Source of the DNA: Citrobacter amalonaticus
GTDB taxonomy: Bacteria; Pseudomonadota; Gammaproteobacteria; Enterobacterales; Enterobacteriaceae
Length of the DNA stretch: 64,000 nucleotides
NCBI RefSeq assembly: GCF_001559075.2
Contig: NZ_CP014015.2
Coordinates: 496,001-560,000 of the forward strand
Direction: 5' to 3'
Position numbers and translations under genes: made by a program. Position 1 is the first letter of the stretch, and the number at the start of each line of letters is the position of its first letter. The notes beneath the pieces are model-generated. The model was not told where the DNA came from. It saw only the letters and a list, made by a program, of their open reading frames with translations, and made no database searches. Below, piece after piece: positions 41,706 through 50,356 of this stretch.

Positions 41706-42326
41706 TCAGATGGACAAATTATTGATTTTCATCTGCATCATTTCGCTCAGTGCCGGGGAGGCGTTACTTTTCACGCCCGCTTCCCACGCACTACGCGCAC
41801 CTTGTTTATCACCTTTGCTCAGCAATGCTTCGCCGCGCAGATCGGCAACAATTGCCGCCCATCCTTCACCCTTCACGCTATCCAGGGTTTTCAGCGCCGT
41901 ATCCGCCTGCTTGAGTTGAACCTGAACGCGAGCAAGACGCAGCGTGATCACCGCGTTAAGATTCTCATCACTCGTGGCGGCCAGTCCCTGCTGAAGCTGG
42001 GCTGCGGCTTTCTCAAGTTGATTCTGATCGACAAACTGCTGCGCCAGTTCCATCGACGCTAACGCGCCGTAGGTGTTCTTATTGTCGGCAGCAAATTTCT
42101 CTGCGGCTGACAGGTCTTCCGCTTTACCCGCGCTGAGCGAACTCACCACGGTTTGATATGACAGAGAAGCAGAGCGTGCGGACTCAGTCTGATGACTGTT
42201 CCAGTAGCGCCAGCCTACCAGCGCACCAACACCTAAAATAACCCCAACAGCCAGAGCTTTGCCGTTTTCGGCAAAGAAGCGTTTAATCGCATCAACCTGG
42301 TCGTTTTCGTTCTCGTAAATTTCCAC
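41706..42326 (-). CDS. yfgM: YfgM, membrane-anchored TPR protein of the Sec/PpiD complex
   Basis: A 206-residue inner-membrane protein reported to associate with PpiD and SecYEG and to interact with periplasmic chaperone substrates. One N-terminal helix (about 24-42, GKALAVGVILGVGALVGWRYW) and a periplasmic TPR-like domain (about 60-206) are seen. It starts at GTG with AAGGAGAAGGA upstream, as in E. coli. It is 13 bases after hisS. Confidence 0.96.
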   Translation of the reverse strand: MEIYENENDQVDAIKRFFAENGKALAVGVILGVGALVGWRYWNSHQTESARSASLSYQTVVSSLSAGKAEDLSAAEKFAADNKNTYGALASMELAQQFVDQNQLEKAAAQLQQGLAATSDENLNAVITLRLARVQVQLKQADTALKTLDSVKGEGWAAIVADLRGEALLSKGDKQGARSAWEAGVKSNASPALSEMMQMKINNLSI

Positions 42327-42339
42327 GCAGTCCTTCTCC

Positions 42340-43614
42340 TTAAGCCATTAACGTGCGCAAATGGGCGGCAACGCTATCCTGTGCCACCTCGGTTTGCTCA
42401 CCGGAGCGCAAATCCTTCACTACAACGGTACCAGCAGCCACTTCGGACTCGCCAAGCACCAGTGCAACGCGGGCGCCCCATTTATCAGCTCGGGCAAACT
42501 GTTTCTTAAAGTTGCCGCCGCCGTGGTTTGTCATCAGCTTCACGCCCGGGATTTCATCACGCACGCGCTCGGCCAGTGTCATTGCCGCAGACTGCGTATC
42601 CGCGCCTGAAGCGACCAGGTATATATCGACAACAGAATCGGCTTTAAATTCCGGATTAACTGCCTGAACCAGTAAAACAAGTCGTTCCAGGCCCATTGCA
42701 AAACCCACTCCCGGGGTCGCGCGACCGCCGAGTTGCTCAACCAGTCCGTCATAACGACCGCCCGCACAGACGGTGCCTTGTGAACCCAGACTGCTGGTGA
42801 CCCACTCAAACACCGTACGGTTATAGTAGTCGAGACCACGAACCAGACGCTGGTTGACGGTGTAGGCAATGCCAGCGGCTTCCAGCAGTTTGCACAGACC
42901 CGCAAAGTGTTCGCGGGAATCGTCATCCAGATAATCGCCAAGCTGAGGTGCATCGTTGAGCAACGCCTGCACTTCCGGATTCTTTGAATCCAGCACGCGC
43001 AGCGGGTTGGAGTACATGCGACGTTTGCAGTCTTCGTCCAGTTTCTCAACGTGCTGTTCGAGGAACGCCACCAGCGCATCGCGGTAGTTTGCACGCGCGT
43101 CCAGCGAGCCAATGGAGTTCAGCTCCAGATTGACATGCTCAGCAATACCCAGCGCGCGCCACCAGCGTGCGGTTAACATGATCAGTTCGGCATCAATATC
43201 CGGCCCTTGCAGACCAAAGGCTTCGACACCCAACTGATGAAACTGACGATAGCGCCCTTTCTGCGGACGCTCGTGGCGGAACATCGGCCCGATATACCAC
43301 AGGCGCTGTTCCTGATTGTACAGGAGACCATGCTCGATGCCGGCGCGTACACAGCCCGCCGTGCCTTCCGGACGCAGCGTCAGGCTATCGCCATTGCGGT
43401 CCTCAAAGGTATACATCTCTTTTTCAACCACGTCGGTCACTTCACCGATCGCGCGTTTGAATAACGGGGTCTGCTCTACAATCGGCAAGCGGATTTCACT
43501 GTAACCGTAGCTGCCGAGCACGTTTTTGAGTGTGCCTTCAATGCGCTGCCAGATGGCGGTCTCGCCAGGCAGATAATCGTTCATGCCGCGAATGGCTTGA
43601 ATGTTTTTTGCCAC
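42340..43614 (-). CDS. hisS: HisS, histidyl-tRNA synthetase
   Basis: Class II aminoacyl-tRNA synthetase charging tRNA-His; 424 residues as in E. coli. The catalytic core has motif 2 LRPEGTAGCVRAG, the histidine-specific loops LVRGLDYYNRTVFEW and CAGGRYDGL, motif 3 GVGFAMGLERL, and a C-terminal anticodon-binding domain (about 330-424). It starts at GTG. A 110-base gap with a hairpin separates it from ispG. Confidence 0.98.
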   Translation of the reverse strand: MAKNIQAIRGMNDYLPGETAIWQRIEGTLKNVLGSYGYSEIRLPIVEQTPLFKRAIGEVTDVVEKEMYTFEDRNGDSLTLRPEGTAGCVRAGIEHGLLYNQEQRLWYIGPMFRHERPQKGRYRQFHQLGVEAFGLQGPDIDAELIMLTARWWRALGIAEHVNLELNSIGSLDARANYRDALVAFLEQHVEKLDEDCKRRMYSNPLRVLDSKNPEVQALLNDAPQLGDYLDDDSREHFAGLCKLLEAAGIAYTVNQRLVRGLDYYNRTVFEWVTSSLGSQGTVCAGGRYDGLVEQLGGRATPGVGFAMGLERLVLLVQAVNPEFKADSVVDIYLVASGADTQSAAMTLAERVRDEIPGVKLMTNHGGGNFKKQFARADKWGARVALVLGESEVAAGTVVVKDLRSGEQTEVAQDSVAAHLRTLMA

Positions 43615-43696
43615 GTTTATTCTCTTTCTGAATATAAAAATGAACCCTCAGCGCTTCCCCGAGCGATACGGGAGCCATGCGGGTTCAATCATACAC

Positions 43697-43715
43697 GGGA
43701 AGCACGCCGCTTCCC
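43697..43715. other. Hairpin in the ispG-hisS gap
   Basis: GGGAAGC/GCTTCCC (43697-43703, 43709-43715) with a 5-base loop, 9 bases beyond the ispG stop. There is no T-tract on the minus strand. It may protect or partly separate the ispG message. Confidence 0.4.
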
Positions 43716-43724
43716 ATCACGTTA

Positions 43725-44843
43725 TTATTTTTCAACCTGCTGCACGTTAATCCGCTGCGCTTCGTCGAGCATTGTCGCTTTGGCGCGGATACGGGCTTCA
43801 AGCTGGTCAATCATATCGCTATTGTCCAGACGATCTTTACGCACGCCATCTTCATAGAGACCACTTTTCTTATTGCCGCCAGTTACGCCCAACGTGGAGA
43901 CCAGCGCTTCGCCCGGTCCGTTAACCACGCAGCCAATAATGGATACATCCATAGGCGTAATGATGTCTTCCAGACGCTGTTCCAATGCGTTAACCGTACC
44001 AATCACGTCAAATTCCTGACGCGAACAGGTCGGACAGGCGATGAAGTTGATCCCGCGAGCACGAATGCGCAGAGACTTCAGGATATCGAAGCCAACCTTA
44101 ATCTCTTCCACCGGATCGGCAGCCAGCGAAACGCGCAGCGTATCGCCAATCCCTTCGGAGAGCAGCAGGCCAAGACCGATTGCCGATTTCACCGCACCAC
44201 TGCGCGCACCACCGGCTTCGGTGATCCCTAAATGCAGTGGTTGATCGATTTGCTTCGCCAGCAGACGATAGGATTCAACGGCGAGGAAAACGTCAGACGC
44301 TTTTACGCTGACCTTGAACTGATCAAAGTTCAGACGATCGAGATGATCCACATGGCGCATGGCCGATTCCAGCAAGGCCTGCGGCGTAGGTTCGCCGTAC
44401 TTTTCCTGCAGATCTTTTTCCAGCGATCCGGCGTTAACACCGATACGAATCGGGATATTTTTATCACGCGCGCAATCCACCACCATGCGGATACGCTCTT
44501 CATTGCCGATGTTGCCTGGATTAATACGCAGGCAGTCAACACCGTACTCCGCCACTTTGAGTGCAATACGGTAGTCGAAGTGAATGTCGGCGACCAGCGG
44601 AACAGAAACCTGTTGCTTGATCAGTTTGAAGGCTTCTGCGGCATCCATCGTTGGTACGGAGACACGAACAATGTCAGCGCCAACGCGTTCCAGCGCTTTG
44701 ATCTGATTAACCGTCGCTTCCACATCCGTGGTCCGCGTGTTGGTCATCGACTGGACGGCGATGGGTGCCCCATCGCCAATCGGCACATTCCCAACGTAAA
44801 TACGCGTTGATTTTCTACGTTGAATTGGAGCCTGGTTATGCAT
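43725..44843 (-). CDS. ispG: IspG, 4Fe-4S HMBPP synthase
   Basis: Penultimate enzyme of the MEP isoprenoid pathway, reductively opening MEcPP to HMBPP. The 372 residues contain an N-terminal TIM barrel and a C-terminal cluster domain with CPTC and a third Cys (SIIGCVVNGPGEA) as 4Fe-4S ligands, plus a Glu ligand. It depends on Fe-S assembly proteins such as those at the end of the window. Located 26 bases after rodZ. Confidence 0.98.
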   Translation of the reverse strand: MHNQAPIQRRKSTRIYVGNVPIGDGAPIAVQSMTNTRTTDVEATVNQIKALERVGADIVRVSVPTMDAAEAFKLIKQQVSVPLVADIHFDYRIALKVAEYGVDCLRINPGNIGNEERIRMVVDCARDKNIPIRIGVNAGSLEKDLQEKYGEPTPQALLESAMRHVDHLDRLNFDQFKVSVKASDVFLAVESYRLLAKQIDQPLHLGITEAGGARSGAVKSAIGLGLLLSEGIGDTLRVSLAADPVEEIKVGFDILKSLRIRARGINFIACPTCSRQEFDVIGTVNALEQRLEDIITPMDVSIIGCVVNGPGEALVSTLGVTGGNKKSGLYEDGVRKDRLDNSDMIDQLEARIRAKATMLDEAQRINVQQVEK

Positions 44844-44869
44844 GAAAAATCTCCCGCGTTACCCGTCTA

Positions 44870-45862
44870 TTACTGCGCCGGTGATTGTTCGGCATTTAGG
44901 GTCAGACGCGCAACCTGATTAGTTCTGATAAAACGGCTCAGATCGACAGGTTTTCCTTGATACTGGATCTGCACCGCAGCCGGCGCGCCAATTTTAAGCT
45001 TGTAAGGCGCCTGACCGGTCAGGTTTAAATTGCCATCTTTACGCTGCATTCCGCTGAACAGCTTTTTGCCCGTCGCATCGCTCACTTCCAGCCAGCAATC
45101 GGCGGTAAAATTCATCACCAGTGCGTTTGGATCGGCAGCGGCTTCCACACCCGCCTGATTGGTCGGCAACGGTGCCGCACCATCCGGCGTTGCCGGTGTC
45201 ACAGGAGAGGTTGTTGCGGTATCAACGTTGGCCTGAGAAGGCGCGACCACGGCGTTCTGCTGCGGGTCAACCGCAGGAGCCGTCGTCGGCGCAGGCGTTT
45301 GCGCCGTCTCCGCCGGACCGGTGGCCGCAGGCGTGTTGTCCTGCGTTGCCGTCGCGCTGGTATCCAGCGGCACGCTTTGCGTGTTTTCGCTGTTGGCGTT
45401 CAGCTCAGCAGAGGATTGATCGGCCATCGTGGAGATCTCTTCCTGCTGCGCTTTGTGGTTTTGCCACCACCATGCGCCCGTCAGGCCAACCACCACAAAC
45501 AGCACCAGCCAGGTAAACGTCATCAACCAGCCATCGCGCTTTCTACGACGTTTGCCTAATGAGAAGCTCTGCATCGGTGCCACTTTCGCCGCACGAACCG
45601 GCGCCTGTTTCTCCAGAGCCGGTAACAGTTCTTCTTCAGGAATATGGACCAGACGTGCATAAGAGCGAATGTATCCGCGCAGGAACGTTGAAGCCAGGTC
45701 GGCAGGCGCCTTATCGTCTTCAATGTCGCGTACAGTGGATACCTTCAGGCAAAGTCGCTCAGCGACAGCCTGCTGGCTGAGTCCGAGTTGTTCACGGGCA
45801 TTGCGTAGGCGAACGCCGGTGGATTGTGCTTCATGTTGGTCGTGAGTGGCTTCAGTATTCAT
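44870..45862 (-). CDS. rodZ: RodZ, cytoskeletal protein anchoring MreB
   Basis: Bitopic membrane protein that links MreB filaments to the wall-elongation machinery. The 330 residues (E. coli 337) contain a cytoplasmic HTH domain (about 18-85, LRNAREQLGLSQQAVAERL), a basic juxtamembrane stretch KRRRKRDGW, one membrane helix (about 113-131), a low-complexity Thr/Pro/Ala periplasmic linker (about 150-245), and a C-terminal beta domain (ALVMNFTADCWLEVSDATG). The length difference lies entirely in the linker. Confidence 0.97.
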   Translation of the reverse strand: MNTEATHDQHEAQSTGVRLRNAREQLGLSQQAVAERLCLKVSTVRDIEDDKAPADLASTFLRGYIRSYARLVHIPEEELLPALEKQAPVRAAKVAPMQSFSLGKRRRKRDGWLMTFTWLVLFVVVGLTGAWWWQNHKAQQEEISTMADQSSAELNANSENTQSVPLDTSATATQDNTPAATGPAETAQTPAPTTAPAVDPQQNAVVAPSQANVDTATTSPVTPATPDGAAPLPTNQAGVEAAADPNALVMNFTADCWLEVSDATGKKLFSGMQRKDGNLNLTGQAPYKLKIGAPAAVQIQYQGKPVDLSRFIRTNQVARLTLNAEQSPAQ

Positions 45863-46109
45863 TCGCTACAGCTGCTGGTGAAAATTAGGGTTCAGGCGCC
45901 GGCGAGTCACAATGCCCACCCACACCGCGAAAATCGGTTCAGTCAACCTGAGTCAAACAGTATAAACCTCTCTGCTGACTCTTAACAAAAACAGCTTAAG
46001 CCTGAGGGCTAAACTATTGTCGCGCCGTACATACTGCCTTAAAGTCGACAAAAACGCACCGTTATTATTGACCGGACAAGTACAACCCTGGCCCTCATGC
46101 AAATTACAC

Positions 46110-46142
46110 TGCGCCACAGCACAAAAATACGGCTGTGGCGCA
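46110..46142 (-). terminator. Hairpin after rlmN
   Basis: An 11-bp stem TGCGCCACAGC/GCTGTGGCGCA just beyond the rlmN stop. The T-tract is absent, so it may be an RNA-stabilising structure. The rest of the rlmN-rodZ gap (45863-46109) holds no gene I can support and must carry the rodZ promoter. Confidence 0.5.
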
Positions 46143-46149
46143 TTGCGCA

Positions 46150-47316
46150 TCAGACGGTTTTAACGTCGATAGCCTCACCCTGCATACGCTTACGTAGCGT
46201 ACGTTTAGTCCGGTCGATCACATCCCCCGCCAGTTGTCCGCAGGCAGCGTCAATATCATCACCGCGCGTTTTACGCACAATGGTGGTAAAGCCGTAGCTC
46301 ATCAGCACCTTAGAGAAACGGTCAATACGGCTATTAGAACTACGTCCATAAGGCGCCCCCGGGAACGGGTTCCATGGGATCAGGTTGATTTTACAAGGCG
46401 TGTCTTTCAGCAACTCCGCCAGTTGATGCGCATGCTCTGTGCCATCGTTAACGTGATCCAGCATGACGTATTCGATGGTGACGCGTCCCTGGTTGGCATT
46501 GGATTTCTCCAGATAGCGGCGAACCGCGCCCAGGAAGGTTTCGATATTGTACTTTTTGTTGATTGGCACAATTTCGTCACGAATTTCGTCATTCGGCGCG
46601 TGTAGCGAGATCGCCAGCGCGACGTCAATCATGTCACCCAATTTGTCGAGCGCAGGCACGACGCCGGAAGTCGACAGCGTGACGCGACGCTTGGACAAAC
46701 CGAAGCCGAAATCATCAAGCATGATTTCCATGGCCGGCACGACGTTAGTCAGGTTGAGCAGCGGTTCCCCCATCCCCATCATCACCACGTTGGTGATTGG
46801 ACGCTGACCGGTGATTTTCGCCGCGCCAACAATTTTCGCCGCACGCCAGACCTGACCAATAATTTCAGAAACACGCAGGTTACGGTTAAAACCCTGCTGT
46901 GCGGTTGAACAGAATTTGCATTCCAGCGCACAGCCCACCTGCGAAGAGACGCACAGCGTGGCGCGATCCTCTTCCGGGATATACACCGTTTCGACGCGCT
47001 GATCGCCCACGGCAATCGCCCATTTGATGGTGCCATCGGAGGAGCGCTGTTCTTCAACCACTTCCGGTGCGCGGATTTCCGCCACCTCTTTGAGCTTGTT
47101 GCGCAGCACTTTGTTGATGTCAGTCATCTCATCAAAGTTGTCGCTGCAATAGTGGTACATCCATTTCATCACCTGGTCAGCGCGAAACGGCTTCTCACCC
47201 ATCTCTTTAAAGAATTCGCGCATCTGCTGACGGTTCAGATCCAGCAGGTTGATTTTGCCATTTTTCGCAGGAACCGCAGGGGTGATGATTTCGGAAGTGT
47301 TAACTAATTCAGACAT
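46150..47316 (-). CDS. rlmN: RlmN, dual 23S rRNA A2503/tRNA A37 C2-methyltransferase
   Basis: Radical-SAM enzyme. The 4Fe-4S site CALECKFC (CxxxCxxC) is at about residues 125-132, followed by the SAM-binding MMGMGEPLLN and SLHAPND segments; a C-terminal Cys in DAACGQLAGD (about 359) forms the methyl-enzyme intermediate together with the Cys in the radical-SAM region. The 388 residues are 4 longer than E. coli, all in the variable N-terminal dozen residues (SELVNTSEIITPAVPAKNG). Upstream ndk is on the same strand. Confidence 0.97.
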   Translation of the reverse strand: MSELVNTSEIITPAVPAKNGKINLLDLNRQQMREFFKEMGEKPFRADQVMKWMYHYCSDNFDEMTDINKVLRNKLKEVAEIRAPEVVEEQRSSDGTIKWAIAVGDQRVETVYIPEEDRATLCVSSQVGCALECKFCSTAQQGFNRNLRVSEIIGQVWRAAKIVGAAKITGQRPITNVVMMGMGEPLLNLTNVVPAMEIMLDDFGFGLSKRRVTLSTSGVVPALDKLGDMIDVALAISLHAPNDEIRDEIVPINKKYNIETFLGAVRRYLEKSNANQGRVTIEYVMLDHVNDGTEHAHQLAELLKDTPCKINLIPWNPFPGAPYGRSSNSRIDRFSKVLMSYGFTTIVRKTRGDDIDAACGQLAGDVIDRTKRTLRKRMQGEAIDVKTV

Positions 47317-47362
47317 AATTTTTTCCGGCCTCGTTGTTACACGTTATGGCCCATGGGAGGTT

Positions 47363-47403
47363 GAAAAGAAACGCCCCGGTAAGCAGTGCTCATCCGGGGC
47401 GTT
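47363..47403 (-). terminator. Terminator of ndk
   Basis: A 10-bp stem AACGCCCCGG/CCGGGGCGTT (47370-47379, 47394-47403) about 74 bases beyond ndk, with TCTTTTC following on the minus strand. Confidence 0.7.
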
Positions 47404-47476
47404 GCATTGTACAAAGTCTGGCGCAAGGATGCCACGTTTGCACGCGGCATTTACCGAAAAATTATTCCCAACGGGA

Positions 47477-47908
47477 TCAACGTGTGCGAGCGCACACTTC
47501 GCCTTCACCGAAGAAATAGGCGATTTCGCGCTGAGCGGATTCCACGGAATCAGAACCGTGAGTCCCGTTTTCAGTGAAGCTGTCGGCGTAGTCAGCGCGC
47601 AGCGTACCCGCCAGGGCGTTAGCCGGGTTGGTTGCACCCAGCAGATCGCGGTGACGCTGAACCGCATTTTCGCTTTCCAGCACGGACACCACGATAGGAC
47701 CAGAGGTCATGAACTCAACCAGCCCGTCGAAGAACGGCTTGCCGTCGTGCTCAGCGTAAAAGCCGCGCGCCTGCTCAACGCTCAGATGCAGCATTTTGGT
47801 GCCGACAATTTTGAACCCTGCTGCTTCAAAGCGCGCAAAGATATTACCAATAACGTTTTTTGCCACCGCGTTTGGCTTGATGATGGAAAAAGTACGTTCA
47901 ATAGCCAT
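47477..47908 (-). CDS. ndk: Ndk, nucleoside diphosphate kinase
   Basis: Balances NTP and dNTP pools by phosphotransfer through a phosphohistidine. The 143-residue protein equals E. coli; the catalytic His117 is in NGTHGSDSVESA, and the N terminus AIERTFSIIKPNAV is family-typical. Preceded by an AGAGGTAA ribosome site. Upstream is a 135-base gap to pbpC. Confidence 0.98.
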   Translation of the reverse strand: MAIERTFSIIKPNAVAKNVIGNIFARFEAAGFKIVGTKMLHLSVEQARGFYAEHDGKPFFDGLVEFMTSGPIVVSVLESENAVQRHRDLLGATNPANALAGTLRADYADSFTENGTHGSDSVESAQREIAYFFGEGEVCARTR

Positions 47909-48043
47909 GATTACCTCTGAAAGATGTTCTGTTGTGTTTTACCTGGCGCGGATTATAAAGAGCATCCCGGCTATTGCATATGGATGAAGGTAACATTTTT
48001 TTAAAATAAGATGAGCATTAGCAACAAAAAGTGTCAATCTGGT

Positions 48044-50356
48044 CTACTGCAACGTAAACCTCACCGTCGCAACCTGCCCGCTCTCATCCATCGCCAGTAG
48101 CTGATAGTCACCTTTTTCGCGCAGACGTAGCGTGATACTGCGCTCACGTTCTTGCAGCGGTTCACCGTTGAGGAACCACCAGCGCACGCCTGCGCCGCCG
48201 CTGCTCTGAAGCGTCACGCTCGCCTCTGTGGCCCCCGGTAAACGTTTGACGATTGCGCCATCACGCACGCCTGACAGCAACAGTGGCAATGCGGGATCCT
48301 GTCCGTGCGGCGGACACGCCGCTGAGGATAACGGCAAGCGTGCGCTGCGACGCTCTGAAGCGGGCAACCACGGTTCAAGCGGCAACGGCCAGACAATCAG
48401 CATTTGTTCTTGCGCCTGCGGACAATCAGCGGCAACGCGTCGGCCCGCCTTATCCAGCCAGATCGGGAAACGAATACCGCTCACCCCTTCCTGTTCCGGC
48501 AGCAACAGCGTGGGCGGCTGCACGTCTTCCAGCAGCCAGGTGGCCAGACGACGCCGACAATTGCTGTCACCAGGGGGAAGAGATTGCCCGCCTGGCCAGC
48601 ACACCACGCCACGGGTGACCGACTGCGGGCGCGGATCTTCCGGCAGCGAAGCGCCACGGGCTAAGAGCAGGTTGTTTACCTGATTGAGCAGCGGGATCGC
48701 ACTGGCATAACCGAACTGTCCGGCAACGGGCGTGCCGTCCGGTCTGCCGGTCCAGATACCGATGACATAGCGGGCATTAAGGCCAATCGCCCACGCATCG
48801 CGATAACCATAGCTGGTGCCCGTTTTCCACGCCAGCGGGGCCACCCGGGGAAGCGCGCTATCCGGCAATGGCTGCGCTTCATCGGCCAAAATACGTCGGA
48901 TAATCCACGCCGCGCCGGGCGACATCAGCCTGCGTTCAGCAAGTGGATCGCCCGGTTGCAAACGCAGTTTTCCCGCTTTGCCGTGGCGAGCAAAAGCGCT
49001 GTACCCCGCGACCATATCCTCAAGCCGCGCGCCTGCGCCCCCCAAAATAAGCGACAGATTAGGAGTCGCGCCCGCAGGCAAGTACAGCGGTAGTCCACTA
49101 TTACGTAATTGTGCGGCAAAGCGCTTCGTACCGTAGGCCTCCAGCACCTGTACCGCAGGTAAATTCAGCGAGCGCACCAGCGCTTCGCTCATACTGACAG
49201 GGCCATGAAAGCCGCTGTCAAAATTCCCCGGACGATAGTCCCCGCTACGGCGTGGTACATCCTGCAATAAAGACGCCGGGTGGATTAATCCATCATCCAG
49301 CGCCAGTCCATAGACAAAAGGCTTGAGCACTGAGCCGGGTGATCGAATCGCCTTGACCATATCCACATGGCCGAAACGCGTGTCATCATTCAGATCGACC
49401 GATCCGACCCAGCCACGCACGCTCATGTCGGTGTGATCGACGACGATCATCGCCAGCGAACTGCGCGCTGGCAGCCTGCCCTTCCAGTTTTGCGCCAGCT
49501 CTTCCAGCTGTCGTTGCAGCCCGGCATCCAGAGTGGTAACAATTTTGTCGCCTTGATTTTTACCCAGCATCATCCGCGAGAACAGCGGTGCGAGTTGCGG
49601 CATCTGGCGGGGCGTCAGCCAGACCGGCTCTTCACGTGATTCCTCCACCTGGCGCGGTGACCAAATCCCCTGCATTGCCATCCGCTCAAGCACTTTGTTG
49701 CGCGCAGCTTCTGCCCGATCCGGCCAGCGATCAGGGCGCAGTCGACTCGGCGCCTGCGGTAATACCGCCAGTAACGCGGCTTCAGAGTAGCTGAGCTGTG
49801 ACGGAGGTTTTCCGAGATAGGCCCAACTGGCCGCGCCAATCCCCTGCAACGTGCCGCCAAACGGCGCACGATTGAGGTACAGCGTCAGAATGTCGCGTTT
49901 TGAGAGATGCCATTCGAGCTGCAGAGCGCGCCAGAGCTGGCGAAACTTACCGCCGAACGTACGGGGGTGCGGATCCAGTAATCGCGCCACCTGCATGGTC
50001 AGCGTGCTGCCGCCGGAAATCACCCGCCCGGAGGAGAGATCCTGCCAGGCGGCGCGAAGTATAGAGAGAGGATTGACTCCAGGGTGTTGCCAGAACCAGC
50101 GATCTTCATAGTTGATGAGCGCCTCAAGATAGCGCGGGGAAACTTCTTCGAGCGTCACCGGATAACGCCAGATCCCATCCGCGTCGGCAAACCGCCACAG
50201 CGGCGTTCCGTCATGCGCCACAACCACCCGCGCCGGATTGACCTCGCGTAAAGGCAACGGCCAGATTTTGTCTGCCACCCAGACGGCGCAGACGAGTAAA
50301 ACAGACGCGGCGACCAGCCAAAGCCAACCGCCGCGTTTACCGACTAATCGCCCCAT
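48044..50356 (-). CDS. pbpC: PbpC, penicillin-binding protein 1C
   Basis: Bifunctional class A peptidoglycan enzyme; 770 residues as in E. coli. An N-terminal membrane helix (about 10-30), a GT51 glycosyltransferase domain with NYEDRWFWQHPGVNP (about 82-96), a transpeptidase domain with SVLKPFVYG (SxxK) and KTGTSYG (KTG), and a C-terminal BiPBP_C domain (about 680-770). Its ATG directly abuts the yfhM stop codon with no spacer, so translation is coupled to that of the macroglobulin. Confidence 0.97.
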   Translation of the reverse strand: MGRLVGKRGGWLWLVAASVLLVCAVWVADKIWPLPLREVNPARVVVAHDGTPLWRFADADGIWRYPVTLEEVSPRYLEALINYEDRWFWQHPGVNPLSILRAAWQDLSSGRVISGGSTLTMQVARLLDPHPRTFGGKFRQLWRALQLEWHLSKRDILTLYLNRAPFGGTLQGIGAASWAYLGKPPSQLSYSEAALLAVLPQAPSRLRPDRWPDRAEAARNKVLERMAMQGIWSPRQVEESREEPVWLTPRQMPQLAPLFSRMMLGKNQGDKIVTTLDAGLQRQLEELAQNWKGRLPARSSLAMIVVDHTDMSVRGWVGSVDLNDDTRFGHVDMVKAIRSPGSVLKPFVYGLALDDGLIHPASLLQDVPRRSGDYRPGNFDSGFHGPVSMSEALVRSLNLPAVQVLEAYGTKRFAAQLRNSGLPLYLPAGATPNLSLILGGAGARLEDMVAGYSAFARHGKAGKLRLQPGDPLAERRLMSPGAAWIIRRILADEAQPLPDSALPRVAPLAWKTGTSYGYRDAWAIGLNARYVIGIWTGRPDGTPVAGQFGYASAIPLLNQVNNLLLARGASLPEDPRPQSVTRGVVCWPGGQSLPPGDSNCRRRLATWLLEDVQPPTLLLPEQEGVSGIRFPIWLDKAGRRVAADCPQAQEQMLIVWPLPLEPWLPASERRSARLPLSSAACPPHGQDPALPLLLSGVRDGAIVKRLPGATEASVTLQSSGGAGVRWWFLNGEPLQERERSITLRLREKGDYQLLAMDESGQVATVRFTLQ